Shown here: in pieces, positions 43,968 to 56,097 of the stretch
Layout of the letters: the number at the start of each line of letters is the position of its first letter
Position numbering within the stretch: the stretch's first letter is position 1
Assembly: GCA_029945375.1 (NCBI GenBank)
Contig: CM057057.1
Span: 3,286,001 to 3,350,000, forward strand
Direction: 5' to 3'
From: Agaricus subrufescens
Taxonomy: Eukaryota; Basidiomycota; Agaricomycetes; Agaricales; Agaricaceae
Length of the DNA: 64,000 nucleotides
Notes under the pieces: generated by a model
Seen by the model: only the letters and a program-made list of their open reading frames with translations
Databases searched by the model: none
What the model was told of the DNA's origin: nothing
Made by a program: the position numbers and the translations under genes

Positions 43968-46900
43968 TTAACGTCTCAGGTCTTCCTCCCCAAACATGAT
44001 TTTCAGATTTTCTATGCTCTCAGGATCGGCACGATCCTCTTTCTTAGACCCACGGAAGGCCTCGCGGACAATAGCAGTCTTCCTTTTCTGAATCTGAAGA
44101 ATGCGACCTTCGATGGTATTCGATATCTATATCTTGAAGTTAGAGACGCTCATTCGTCCTATCAACTACTCACAATGAAATGTGTTACATGGACTGTCTT
44201 TTCTTGTCCAATTCTGTGAACACGATCGATGGCTACAGGGAATGTCCGAATGGTAGATATTCCGGGATATCAAGAGTACGGACCTTGATTTTCAATAGCA
44301 GCATTCCACCAGCAATCCATCTGTACATGCATGAGTCATATCGTCAATGTTCCAAGAGAAAATTCAGTCTCACCATGAATACGTGGTTCGCGGTTGTTAA
44401 CTGTTAACTCTCATTAGCCGATGATAGTTCGCAAGTAACACTCGACAGACATTTAGACCGACACCACCAGCTTTCAGGCTAATTATGAGGATCCTCGGTT
44501 GTTGAGAGGGTGACTTAAAAGCCGAAAGGGCAGCGCTCTTCTTTTTCACATCCATAGTGCCATCAAAACGGCAAAAATCATATCCATCTCGTTGGAGCAT
44601 AAGTTGTATGAGATCCATAAAACTCGTGAACTGCGAGAAAACGACTGCACGAAATTGCGGGTCTCCCTCTTTCAAGCGTTCTTTTACAAGTCAATTCTCT
44701 CAGTATTACGCATCATATGAAGCACTTACTAAGATGTTTTGATAGAGCTTCAAGTTTGGTAGACGACTGGTAGTTGCTTCGGCGTAGAGCGACACTCGCA
44801 GAAGGTTGAGAGTTGGTAGGTGCCTTTTTGATTACCTCGACAAGGTCGTTCGAACTTATTGGGCCCCGTCCACAAGCGAAGCAGTTCGGTTGTTGTCCCT
44901 TTTCTTCACATGTGGCTATGTGAGTCAGAATGCAATCTTTGCAACTTAGTTCTTGTTATCAACGGACGTCTACACGTTTGAGTAGCGCGGCAGCTTACCA
45001 CTGGTGTGCACATCCAAGGATCATCGTGGGTATCTCCATAACATCGAAACATATGGGACATTCCGTTACATCTTCATCGGCCAGATTTGCGAGTACACCC
45101 TCAGCGAAAGCGGCATTAGACCCACCGCCGTCATCGTTCGCGAAGTTACTGGCAAGATCTTCTATGTTGAGTGTGGCATTGACAAGCGGCTCGGTACTCG
45201 AGCCACCGTCCGCGTCTTCCCTTTGAATCACCAAGTTAGGGTGTAGTACGGCACGACGTAATCTTTTCAAAACGTCAGATAAAGGATAGAAGAGCCAGGT
45301 ATGCATCAACAACATACTTCATTAGCATGGCCAATATATGGGTATAATTCTTACTAACCAATCCCTTTGCTTCGAGTTGATCGAAATTTCGTTTGACTTT
45401 CGACCAGATCGTATTGTAGATCTTCCTTTCCAGGGACGAAAACTCGAGAGATTCAACTACAATCTGAAAAACAACATGTGAACATGTAAGCAAGCAGGAC
45501 AGGGAAAAAAGTAGACCTCTTTAGGTGGTAGTTCCACGATCTTCTTCCCGTCAGTATCAAGCATGTTCTTTTCTCTCCTCAGAAGAACGTTCTCGAGAAT
45601 GACCTGAACAACTTCTATGGCTTTTGGGTCGTGAGCCAAGAAAGGGAGTGTAATGAACCTATCCAATTTTGAGACGCGCGTAGAGCTAGTCAAACTGTGG
45701 CTTACGAGCGGAAATATGCATATTCTGACCAAGGTGTATGCTTGAGGAACTTCCTAAGAACAAACATTCAGCTCTAACCATGGGAAAAGCAGGCAATAAT
45801 TACAATAGGGAGAACAGGTCTTCCAATTTATTAACAATCGGTGTTCCGGTGACAGCCCACCGCCACCTCGTCCGTAGTTCGTAGACTGCCTTGGCAGTTT
45901 TACTCATACGAGACTTACATGCATGGGCTTCATCTAAAACAGTACGCAGCCAGTATACTAAAGCGGTGATGAGGCAACAAGTCAATCCTATTTAAGTTGG
46001 GCACTCACTGTCAAAAAGAGGAGACACAGATCTTGCGTGCTCCGATACAAGTGTTCCGTAAGATGTGACCACTACTTTGGGTATTCTATCTTTGACGCCA
46101 CCAGATTCGACGAAAGCATTCAAATCAAGGCGGTTCTGACCATGCCAGATTAATATCTCCACGGAATTTGGTTTGCTGGATCGTTGGATCTCTTCAGCCC
46201 ATTGAGCCAGAAGAGAGGCCGGAGCTACTATAAGGGTTCCAGTAGGTGGGGAACGGCGTTTTTGTTTACTTGGCCGAAAGGCCTTTTCGATGCGTAACTG
46301 GCGTGATCTGACTGATGGCTGCTCGTCATCACCCATTTCATTTTTCGAGAGCAGACTGGTTTGTATCAAGGCCGAAATCATGATAGTTTTACCCATACCC
46401 ACTAGAATATACGTGTAAGTGGTCGGACCTTTAAGAACCCGTGGCCGTATAAACTCACTTTCTGTGAAAAGTATTACCATACTCTTGTTAACAATCATTG
46501 TAGGCAAAAACAACGAGTATAGTCCTACCGTCGCTGCCGAAGACTTAGCATCTGCACTTTTTGAATTGAAAGATATTACTTACGCCAAAATACCTCCTTT
46601 GCATTCATGCGTCAACAAAGGAAAATCCAAACTCAATTCTCCAGAATATGCGTTGAAATAGAAGAATTTTTCATCTGCAGTCAAATCAATGTCCATTGAA
46701 TTGAATGCCGGCTCTGGAGGAAATATATATCTGCTAATGTGAATAGCTAGTCAGTTATATAGCAAATGGACATACTGGCTCCACAAGGGATGCATCGACG
46801 CGCCTCGTCGCGCGTCACTCGTGTTATGTTCGATAGAATGCATCCAACTAGGTCAAGGTTAAATGTGCAGAGACGAATCGGACGAGGGAGCATACTTGAG

Positions 46901-48326
46901 CGCTTGCTTCTGATAGCCTCGGAGAGTTAGATTGAAGCTCTCAGCAGGGTCCATTAGTGGCATCGAAACATCCTTCTGCTGGGCTCTGGGAAAACGATTT
47001 GATCAACAATGCTTTTGTCTAGATAAGAACTCACTTTCGATAAATCAGATTCAAATCATTATCTGAGAGTTCTTCTGTTGAATCCACTTCCACTTCTTCC
47101 CCATCACCAACAAGTTCCTTCTTTGTTTTACCTGCTTTGCGTTCGGCAATACTACTAATAGCATCTTCTACTTTCTGGTTGTATTTTCTCCCTTTAGATT
47201 TTACTCCCGCTCCGGCTTGTGCACGCAATCCGACGGCATCAAATAACTTCAAAATAGCTGCTTTCCTGTCGCGCAAAGCACTAAACTAACATCAGGGCAA
47301 ATTTCCAGCGCTCCAATACATTCAGCGGCCAACCTTTCTTCTTGCGTCTCGTACCCCTCGTTATAAGTAAACCCCTTGTTTACATCTTCACTCGAAATGC
47401 AGAGGGGCTTGAACGCTTCTGGGAGAATGTAGATGTGAAGTGTCACCATCAGTGACATGCCCGTCTTCAATCGCTCGGGACACTCAGTCATAGTGCCCCG
47501 GATATCAACCAGACCTATGCAGGAGTCAGGGACAGCCGTTAAGTGAGTGCCGAGGCAGTACCAAAGTCCAACAATTTTGAGATCCAGGAGGCCACTTCTG
47601 TCGGCAATCGCGCGAGGTCTGACAGCCGAAAGTCAGAAACTATGGCCAGTACTATCGTATGATCACAATACCAAATCCCTTGTTATTAACAATGCGTACG
47701 ATACTATCCACCTTCTTTACAGATCTCGCTCCTTGAGGTTTTAGCATGCTTGTGAGAGTTACTTGCTTTCCTCCTCGGATTTTCTTGCTTTTGCTCCCAC
47801 TCTGTGCATTAGTGCCAGACGTCTCCTTGTTGGATATTTCCCTCCGAATCTGAACGGAGTCACCAACTTTGACGTATCCGGTACCGGAAACAGTAGACCA
47901 AGCACCATCCACAGGTAGATCTCCAACATACATTGAAGAAGATTGAGCTTGAGAATGCACAGTAGGAGAAAGTTTTCTTCTCTTTGCCGGGGGTCCCTCT
48001 GATTTTTCTCTTCTGGTTGGGTCTGGTACGGCAGCCGCTGATGACTCCCCAGTCATTCCGATCTGAGGGATGGGGTTTGCCTCTACGACATTGACACTTT
48101 CGGTAGAAACATGCGCCAACAAAGAGGGTGAAGAAGCAGGAACTCTATCTGCTTCGTCTTCGTCGCTTGCTCCTAGGAAAAGACTCGAAGTTGTCATATG
48201 ATCCGAAGGTGTTTGAGAGCCAGATGCAGGGACCAAGTCTGAGTTGTGGTCAACGAGAACAGAGGGAATAACCTCGTCTTCCTCGTCTGAACTGGCAAAG
48301 AATAGGGCGGGAGGAGAAGCAACCAT
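43968..48326 (-). CDS. Rad5-type DNA translocase / E3 ligase (HIRAN + SNF2 + RING)
   Basis: SNF2-family enzyme of the Rad5/HLTF group, which in other organisms polyubiquitinates PCNA and remodels stalled forks. About 1,100 residues in many exons. N-terminal acidic, Ser-rich region ([19 protein letters not shown]), then a HIRAN domain ([34 protein letters not shown]). The SNF2 core shows [15 protein letters not shown], Walker A ADEMGMGKT (assembled through two microexons, see that entry), [17 protein letters not shown], the DEAH box [10 protein letters not shown], and [11 protein letters not shown]. The RING finger (about 44880-45020) has [18 protein letters not shown] and CFACG. The C-terminal helicase lobe has [36 protein letters not shown] and [14 protein letters not shown] residues. 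Ends [12 protein letters not shown] (plus tta 43968-43970). Confidence 0.88.
46459..46461 (-). other. 3-nt microexon (AAA) in the Rad5 gene
   Basis: Flanked on the minus strand by ttttcacag upstream and gtgagt downstream. Together with the 5-nt microexon it supplies the bases between GGILA and the exon starting TGGGTATGGGT, producing the codons for A-D-E-M-G-M-G-K-T. Confidence 0.75.
46529..46533 (-). other. 5-nt microexon (CGACG) in the Rad5 gene
   Basis: Preceded on the minus strand by cttcggcag and followed by gtagga. The three introns around the two microexons are about 50, 67 and 57 nt, normal for this genome, and each holds a branch-site-like element (gctaag, gttaac, cttaca). Confidence 0.75.
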
Positions 48327-48474
48327 TTGTGTAGAAACGAAGAGCGCGTCAGCAGCTCTCTGTAAATGAAGAGTAAATGAACGCGACGCGTCTTGTAAAC
48401 ACGATCAAATAAAAGCCCAAATTCAGTCGCTTCTTCCAAACCCATCGCACTCGATATCCTCGTCCTAATTCATC
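48327..48474. promoter_or_regulatory. 148-bp bidirectional promoter (Rad5 / CCT7)
   Basis: The start codons of the Rad5-type gene (48326, minus) and CCT7 (48475, plus) are separated by 148 bp. A SWI/SNF-like repair gene thus shares its upstream region with a constitutive chaperonin gene. Confidence 0.55.
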
Positions 48475-50419
48475 ATGCAGCGTGGATTGCCGATGGTCAG
48501 TCAAATCATCAACATCAACTCAATTTTAACTCATGATCGGTAGCAACCTACCGTCGTTCTCCTTCGAGAGGGCACGGATACATCTCAGGGGAATCCTCAA
48601 CTCTTGTCGAATATCTCTGCATGCCTTGCCATCGCAGAGACCCTTTCTAGCACTCTAGGACCGAGAGGAATGGATAAACTCATCGTGAATGAACGTGGGG
48701 AAGCGCAGATTACTAACGACGGGGCTACCATCCTCAAACTTCTTGAAATCGTCCATCCCGCGGCAAAGACACTAGTAGATATCGCCAGGGCTCAGGATGC
48801 AGAAGTAGGAGATGGCACTACTAGCGTCGTTTTACTCGCTGCCCAGCTGCTAAAAGAGGTTCGTGGGTATCTTGAAGAGGGGGTAAGCCCGCATGTTGTT
48901 ATCAAAGGTTTCCAAAAGGCATCCCAACTGGTCAGTTCCGTTTTTCGCGTACTCTTTCAGCTATCGCTCAGTGTCTCAAATAGGCCTTGAACCGTATAAA
49001 AGAACTGCAGGTTGCGGTCGACAGATCAGATCCTGAGTACGTCTATTTTAGTGTGACTGGAACAACAGTATCTCACTTACAACCATAGTCGTTTCCGATC
49101 TCTTTTGCTCAAATGTGCCTCCACCTCCATGTCCTCAAAACTCATCCACTCCGAGAAACCCTTCTTCTCAAAAATGGTTGTCGACGCTATCGAATGCCTT
49201 GATCCAGACGACCTAGATGACTCGCTTATCGGTGTCAAAAAAATTGCTGGAGGTGGCATGCAAGATTCACTCCTAGTAAAAGGTGTCGCTTTCAAAAAAA
49301 CATTTACCTACGCAGGGGCAGAACAGCAACCGAAGCTATTCCACGATCCTCTTATCCTATGCCTGAATGTAGAGCTTGAGCTCAAGGCAGAAAAGGATAA
49401 TGCCGAGGTACGAGTTGAGGCCGTCGCAGAATATCAGGCTATCGTGGACGCTGAATGGGAAATCATCTATCGCAAATTGCAAGCGATCGAGAACACAGGA
49501 GCAAAGGTTGTGCTCAGTAAACTTCCCATCGGTGACCTTGCTACTCAATGGTTTGCTGATCGGGACATCTTTTGTGCTGGTCGTGTGGCTGCCGGCGACC
49601 TCCGAAGAGTAGTTCAAGCCGTTGGCGGTTCCATCCAATCTACATGCTCCGATATCAAGCGCGAATACCTTGGCACCTGTGGAATATTCGAAGAAAAACA
49701 AATCGGCGGGGAACGCTATAATCTTTTCCAAGACTGCCCGAAAGCAAGAACCTGCACACTCATCCTCCGCGGTGGCGCGGAACAATTCATGGAAGAAGTC
49801 GAGCGTAGTTTACACGATGCGCTCATGGTAGTCAAACGTGCCCTTCGGTCAGGAGAGATCGTTGCCGGCGGTGGTGCTGTCGAAGTACGTGCTGTGCTAC
49901 GCCCTTCCTACTCATGAGACTGAGATAAATCACGATGTTTAGATGGAACTTTCAGCTTACATCCGATCCTACGCATACTCCATTCCCGGAAAACAACAAC
50001 TCGTGATTGCTGCTTTTGCCAAAGCCCTAGAAGTTATCCCTCGCCAAATCTGTGACAACGCTGGACAAGACTCCACTGATGTCCTCAACCAGCTTAGAAT
50101 GAAGCACGCCAACGGTGAAAAGTGGTATGGAGTTGACGTGGATGGACCGACGGGAATCCGTGACAATTATCAGGCTTTCGTTTGGGAACCCAGTCTCGTG
50201 AAACTCAATGCCATCAGTAGTGCGACGGAGGCTGCCTGTCTCATTTTGAGTGTAGATGAGACTGTGCGTAACCCCCAAAGTGAAGCAGTGAGCATATCTA
50301 TTTCAGTTTACATCGTCCCTCAACTCATAATTGTCTAGCAAAACCCAGGGCCGAAAGCACCGCCTGGGGCAGCACAAAGAGCTTTGAGGGGTCGTGGCAG
50401 AGGTATGCCCCGCCGGTAG
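48475..50419 (+). CDS. Chaperonin-containing TCP-1 subunit eta (CCT7)
   Basis: Subunit of the cytosolic group II chaperonin TRiC/CCT, which folds actin, tubulin and other proteins using ATP. Exon 1 is MQRGLPM, then [20 protein letters not shown]. Chaperonin motifs: [59 protein letters not shown] (ATP site), and [19 protein letters not shown] with [16 protein letters not shown]. Subunit eta is indicated by [15 protein letters not shown] and by the Gly/Arg end [16 protein letters not shown] at 50417-50419. About 560 residues, the family norm. Introns at about 48496, 48930, 49037, 49885 and 50288. Confidence 0.92.
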
Positions 50420-50737
50420 AGAATATCTCTTTTAAAAATACAGCACTGTTGATAGAAGGTAGTAGCCATTTATTTCTGACGCAGCACGTTTGTATCAACT
50501 TAGAAACGACAATCCTTCAATATCTGAACACTTCATCTGTCAAAGGAGCTACCATCCAACTCTGTCCGAACCCTTTCCGGGACTCCTTTGGTAATGATAA
50601 TTTTGCGCAGATCCATCAAGTCCTTACCGGAGATAGATTATGAGCACACACCTACCATACTTTAGGCTCGATCATGGTCACCGAAGTCCTGGATCCTACT
50701 GCCCATTAAGCTCTAACTTATCGCGATGTGATACACT
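50420..50737. other. Intergenic region between convergent genes
   Basis: About 320 bp carrying the 3' UTRs of CCT7 and the fucosyltransferase-like gene. No gene or repeat seen. Confidence 0.4.
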
Positions 50738-52701
50738 TTAGAACAGCTCAAAAGCGGTCCAAACAGGTACAATATTACCCTTCTCCTCAATTTCTACCCA
50801 ACCTTTACGTTCATCATCAATATAACCCATCTCGCCTACTTGACCGAATGCGTTGTCCCACCCAAGTCCAACAGCCATCATCTTACATACATTAGAACTA
50901 GAAAAGAAAGAATACATGAACGAGTCGTGAAACTTTAACAGGCAAGAAATACCTCGTCGTGCAGACACCTGCTCTAGGGGCCGGGTCTCCCTGCTTGGTC
51001 CAAGCACCACTGAGTAATGCGAAATCTATAACCATACCCTTCGTAAGTCGTACCCGCTCTTCATCCCCGAGATTATTAAATTCCGTCTGATTATAGTCAT
51101 TAGTACTAGCAAGCTGCCGAATTTCAGAACTAGCACTCCGTCGAAGGGAGAAGAAAGGCCCAACATAGGCATCCGCAAACTCAAGTTCCGCCGCCGGAGA
51201 GTCTGATGCAAAATAAACAGGAGCATCATCATTATGAAATATTGAAAGACGGTTTTGCGTGGCTTTGGTGGCGGATGCATATTCTGATGTTGATACGTAG
51301 AGCATATCAGGGCCGGCGAAGCGAAGCTTCCTGTCCCCACGTCGGATGTGAATGGAAATGTACGGATCTTTGAAGTGGGTTGAGCTTTTGAATTCGCGGC
51401 GGACAGAACGAATCAATGCCTCGAGATTAGCGTTGGGTTGGATTGTTGTAGTAAAGGATTCGTGAGTTGCGTTATAGATGGGCCGAAGGCGGTTAAGGTT
51501 GCGCTCGTATCTGAGTTGGAGACACAATTATGTGAATGGGAGGATAGGGTGAATTATTGTGCTTACGGGTCCTCGTATTCTTCAGCGAAAGCGTGGCCGA
51601 AATGGTACCTTGAGGTATGGGCAGAAACCACCTACGAATGTTGAGATATCTTCCCTAATACAGAAAAAGGTGATATTTTACCCAATGCCTACAACGTGGT
51701 TAGAATTTCGGGTACGCCAGGGAAATGTGGATTTCAGTCACCTAGTAGTTCGAGGGCAAGCGACTAAATCTGTATATCGAGTTGGGCTTCGACTATTCCA
51801 AGTTGAAGAGCGACGCATACCTTTTGAGGGAGGAGCGCGACAGCCAGGTTCAGGGCCTGGTTGTAGACTAAGAGAGTTTTGAAAGTAATCCGTCCACCTA
51901 GATTTAAATTTGAATATTGCTCTCGATCCCTGTGGAATACTTACTTTCCGCGGTTCCAGTACGAATCATCGATTATAAAGGTTCGGTTCCGCTGAAGCGC
52001 CGTCAGTCAGGTTGAAAAGGTAGCAAAACAATATCTACCTCGCGGGCAAGAGCGGCAGTTTGTGCGATTAATGCCAAGTCGGCGAGTAGCCCTACATTAC
52101 CATCTAATATGTAGGTTATGGTCTTTGAACAGACAGGAGCCATGCCATCTTCATCTTCGTCATCTGGGATGACCTTTTCGTCCTCCGTGATATTGTGAGA
52201 GGTCATGTCCATCAAAGGTTTATCCCAGTAATTTCCATGAGCCATATACCCCTGGTTCAGCGCTCTACACTGTGCAACATATTCTGACGGGTGCAATGGA
52301 GTATTTGAGAGTAGGTTTTCATCTGCCGTCTCAGACGTTTTTACGCCAAGATACCGTTGTAAGCTGCCGGGGTGTCTATACGAAATAATAGCGAGGCCGA
52401 AAAGAAAACAGGCAGATAGTGAGCCGAGAATTAACGAAATATCGATAGGGCATGTGCTGGAGCGGAATCGTCGGAGCCTGGGAGTGGCTTTTGAGGAGTG
52501 GCTGGTCTCGTGTTCATTAACAAGGAGGGGGACGGCCTGGCCAGCAGGCGGGTCGATGTCGTCATAGTGACTTTCTGCTGCACTATGCCTTTCAAGATGG
52601 AAACGAGAGGACCGCGGGGTCAATGCTTGTCGGTCAGTGTTACTTGTATGTACACCCGAAGAGACGTTGGACATCGGTGCTGGTCGAGGCACAGTGGACA
52701 T
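50738..52701 (-). CDS. Type II membrane protein, fucosyltransferase-like
   Basis: About 550 residues. Cytosolic N-terminal 95 residues (MSTVPRPAPMSNVSSGVHTS), one membrane anchor DISLILGSLSACFLFGLAII, then a lumenal domain, the layout of Golgi glycosyltransferases. The lumenal part has LADLALIAQTAALARE followed, after an intron, by RNRTFIIDDSYWNRGKW, then HFGHAFAEEYEDPYERNLNR and the block DPYISIHIRRGDRKLRF. The IHIRRGDK-type block is the sugar-nucleotide site of fucosyltransferases of the FUT8/POFUT-like superfamily. It ends VPVWTAFELF, stop at 50738-50740. Donor and acceptor are unknown and the family call rests on this block plus topology. Introns near 52020, 51925, 51800, 51640, 51515 and 50925. 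Confidence 0.6.
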
Positions 52702-52828
52702 GTGCGTAACAACAGAGATCTGGAGATCTGATGGCTGTGTAGATACAAAATAGGGTCATACATTATAACAAATAACTGGTATTCACTAAGACTACGGTGC
52801 CCGGAATGGTAACCAAGCTGGTAAAACA

Positions 52829-53515
52829 CTATCGTGATTGGGGGTCATCAACTGGAAGAGAGGGAGAATTGGCAGGGGTAGGCTGGACGCGCCAAGCGGT
52901 GGACGAGGCTGAAGGAATCATGGACACAGACGATGATCCCGAGGGGCCGGGGGCGAAACTCGCAGAATTGGCCGCATCAACCTGGCCGTTATCTGCAGCT
53001 GCTCCACTGGAAGGGGTGGCAGTGGCAGCGGTAGATGAGGGCATGGAGATACCAGATGCGAAAATGGCTTGTTGAAGTGCATCGGAAACCACGGAGAGCT
53101 CCTTGTGCGCCTTTGCTTGGCTCGGAGTACCTTTACTGTTCGTCGGGCTCGGAGAGCAAAGCACGCCAACTAACGCAGGGATTGGAGTTGGAAGATTATC
53201 GGTGAGGGTGTGCGCGAGCTGGCAGGCCAGAGGGAGAATGTCCAAGATAGCTATAGAAGATGAGAGACGAGCATCGAGTAACAATTGGATTGACAAACCT
53301 CTCTGTTCGAAAGACTCTTGGAAGAGTTCTCGCTGGGGGATACCGGTCTGATGAGAGGCAAGAGATCCGGAGCTGGAGGATGCAATGAGAGCACTGCTCG
53401 CAGAGCTGAGGGGAGCATCCTGGTGGGTGTCCGTAGCAGGAGGGACGAGGGCAGAGGACGAAGAGGAGACAGCGAGCCCGGCAAGCAAGATGGAGGAGCT
53501 GGAGGGTACTTTCAT
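52829..53515 (-). CDS. Ser-rich secreted protein of unknown function
   Basis: Single-exon ORF of 228 residues. Starts MKVPSSSSILLAGLAVSSSS, a likely signal peptide. The mature part alternates Ser/Ala-rich stretches with a helical block (LSIQLLLDARLSSSIAILDI, LACQLAHTLTDNLPTPIP) holding two Cys. The C-terminal 80 residues are Ser/Pro/Ala-rich and could be O-mannosylated. No GPI signal is visible. Could be a small cell-surface or effector-like protein; I do not recognise a family. Confidence 0.6.
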   Translation of the reverse strand: MKVPSSSSILLAGLAVSSSSSALVPPATDTHQDAPLSSASSALIASSSSGSLASHQTGIPQRELFQESFEQRGLSIQLLLDARLSSSIAILDILPLACQLAHTLTDNLPTPIPALVGVLCSPSPTNSKGTPSQAKAHKELSVVSDALQQAIFASGISMPSSTAATATPSSGAAADNGQVDAANSASFAPGPSGSSSVSMIPSASSTAWRVQPTPANSPSLPVDDPQSR

Positions 53516-53949
53516 GGTAACGTTTGTTCTGGAGATAGGTACAAAAAGACAAATTTTATACGGGAGTTAGGGGCGAGGTTTGGGAACGGGCTGGTGACGC
53601 GCATGACGTAGGGGAGGTTGCGAGACGGGCTAGGAGCGGGAGACGGAACGACGGAGGGAGGCTCCGAGGCACGAGGAGAGAAAGCACCAGAAGAGGGCGG
53701 CCGAGCTGGGGGCCGAGGTGAGTGGTTTGTCAGTTAGGGGGCAAGCGGGACATACAACAAAAAGGCGAGGGCGAGGGCCAGCGGGAGGAGGGACGCGTCG
53801 AGCATTGGGAGATAGAGAAGTGCAGGGGCACACGTGACTGGAGAGATCCGGAAAACTGGAAGGTTGGATCGATGAGATCAGCCGGCCCACTGTTTCGGTT
53901 CCCTCTCTGCAGCCCGTGCATCGTCCAGAACCCACCGCTAGCCCCCGCC
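53516..53949. other. Divergent promoter region
   Basis: About 430 bp between the Ser-rich gene (minus) and the CDF transporter (plus), unusually G-rich on the plus strand between 53580 and 53830. A frame open from 53722 runs into the CDF gene, but its residues (RDIQQKGEGEGQREE) are low-complexity and the ATG at 53950 has a better context, so I read it as leader. Confidence 0.45.
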
Positions 53950-55798
53950 ATGGCCGCTAGCGAGAAATCAGCCCCCGTGGTCTCCTCGTCGTCTTCCGTG
54001 GCTAGCAAGCGGTCCCCCACACCCCAGCAGGACTCCGCTCTCCCCGAGTGTCTCATGAGTCCCAGCCCCCCCGACGCAGTGGTAACAGATCACGCTTTTA
54101 AATTGGCCACTGATATCGAAAGGGCATCTGCCTCCGGCTCCGTCCATTCGGATCCCTACCAGTTTAGAAATGGCGTCCTCGACGACTCAACTCTATCTCA
54201 GCTCAGCCGCAGGAGAAAGGGCAAGCGGATCGCTGTCTACCAGCGGAGGCAGAATGATGTCAGTTAGCCTTTCCTCCCCTTGCTGCGCCGTTCACCCTTC
54301 TTTCAGCTCATCTCCTCCCTTCTCAAACCCATGGAAGAACATACTGAAGAAGCTCAGTCCGAAGAAGAAGCCGCTCGTCTCCCCGTAATGCTATGTGTCA
54401 TCGTCCACTCCTTTATCTGAGCCTATTTTCCCAGGTCAAAATTGCCGTCTATGGCAGTCTGATAAGCAATCTGGCACTTTGCGTTATTCAGAGTACATTA
54501 AATTACCTCATCTCTCTGGCCTGCCCTCGCCTTCTCACACCGCCGTTCCAGTGTATGCTGCCGTATCCTCTGCCTCCCTCTCTCTCTTGGCAACCGGTAT
54601 CGATTCGGTCTTCGACATAGGGAGCAACATCGTTCTTTTTTGGCTCCACAAAAAGGCTCAAAAACTTGACTTTAACAAGTGGCCCGTCGGAGGTTCGCGT
54701 CTGGAGACCATCGGCAACATCGTCTATGGTGAGTAGTTAACCTATCACTTCATTTTCCTCAAAAACTAAACCAAACTCTACAAACAGGCGGCCTGTAAGC
54801 CAACTCTTCCCACTCAATTTCCCAAAATTTCTCATCGTTGTCAAGTATGGCTTCGGTTAATTTAGTCGTTATCGTTGAATCCATAAGAACCATCATTGAC
54901 AAACAAGGCAATGAACTTGCGCCATTTCATCTACCCTCGATCATTGCAGTTGCTGCAGCCTTAGGTAAGTCTACCTCACCTTCCCCTTGCGTCCATTTTT
55001 TGATCGTCGGGTCACAGTTGTTAAACTTATTCTATTTCTCTATTCATACTCCATCCGTAGGAGATCTAGCCAGGTTCAAGTGCTTTGGGAGGACCACAGG
55101 AATGACTTGTGGATCAATGCTTTCGGTATGTAACCTATCTCGCTGTCGCTGACTATGGCCAACTCGTCTTAGGTATCCTTATGTCGTGCGGCGGCAGTAA
55201 GCTTGTTTGGTGTGAGTGCTAATGGATCTATTATGAGTGCTCAGCGCTCATGCTACCAACAGTTCTTGACCCCATGGGCGGTGCCATTGAAAGTATCATT
55301 CAATCGCTAGGCCGACGTGAGGACTCAATTTTTTCTTACAGATCGCTATGGGTATCATCATCGCTTGGGGCCGAACTATATACCATCAATTCGAACTCCT
55401 CGCCGGAAAATCTGCCCCACATGATTTCCTTCAACTCCTGATTTACAAAGCCGCAACGTTTAGCGACGACATTGTAAAGATTGATACTGTCCGTGCCTAC
55501 CACAGTGGACCGGTGCGTTTATATGATTGTCTACCTGAGAGTGTCTAATGGGAAGTGTAGGAATATTTTGTGGAAATTGACATTGTCATGGATGCCAACG
55601 CACCGTTGTGGAAAGCTCATGATATCAGTCAGCAGCTTCAGGATAAAATAGAAGTGCTCCCGAATGTTGAACGTGCGTTTGTACACGTCGACTATGAAAC
55701 TTCGCATACCCCAGTGTGTCTGACTGTTTCTCTGTCCTATGTATTTCGTTGACGTTGATTCGTAGGAGCACCGGAAGCCCAAGTTGATTGTCTTGTAA
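53950..55798 (+). CDS. Cation diffusion facilitator (CDF), Mn-type
   Basis: Metal/H+ antiporter of the CDF family, six TMs and a cytosolic C-terminal domain, about 470 residues. ATG at 53950 (MAASEKSAPVVSSSSSVASK), long cytosolic lead, then VKIAVYGSLISNLALC (TM1), SLSLLATGIDSVFDIGSNIV with the TM2 site DSVFD, LDFNKWPVGGSRLETIGNIV, and the TM5 site DHRNDLWINAFGIL. The C-terminal domain has IVKIDTVRAYHSGPEYFVEI and VERAFVHVDYETSHTPEHR, ending PKLIVL, TAA 55796-55798. DxxxD in both TM2 and TM5, not HxxxD, is the pattern known for manganese-type CDFs; the metal is inferred from this. About nine exons, some very short around 54730-55330. Confidence 0.82.
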
Positions 55799-56097
55799 TA
55801 AAAAAATCACTCACAGTGTGATACCCCTTGTCATTCCGAGTCATGTTGTGGTGTCCGAGCTCGTCAACCTAGTCATTCTGAGATAGATAATGTGCACGTT
55901 GTACTAATAAGTTGTGAATCTGTGATGCCCATATATGATTACTGTTTATGGCAGGTGACCGCTCTGAAGTGCATTAATTAAGTCAGCCTCTCTTGTCCTC
56001 TCCCTCTTCTTGGCTCTCCCAGTCTCCCCACCTCCTCCGTCGTTCCCACCAGGACTCCCCGCTATTTGCGCCAACAATCGCCCCCTTTTTTTTTCCC
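55799..56097. other. Intergenic region
   Basis: About 300 bp between two plus-strand genes. Pyrimidine-rich just before the kinase ATG (55990-56097). No gene seen. Confidence 0.4.

Noticed and set aside
53722..53949. In-frame extension of the CDF gene
   Set aside because: Low-complexity, Gly/Glu/Arg-rich residues unlike a CDF leader; the ATG at 53950 has a stronger context and leaves a normal-length N-terminus.
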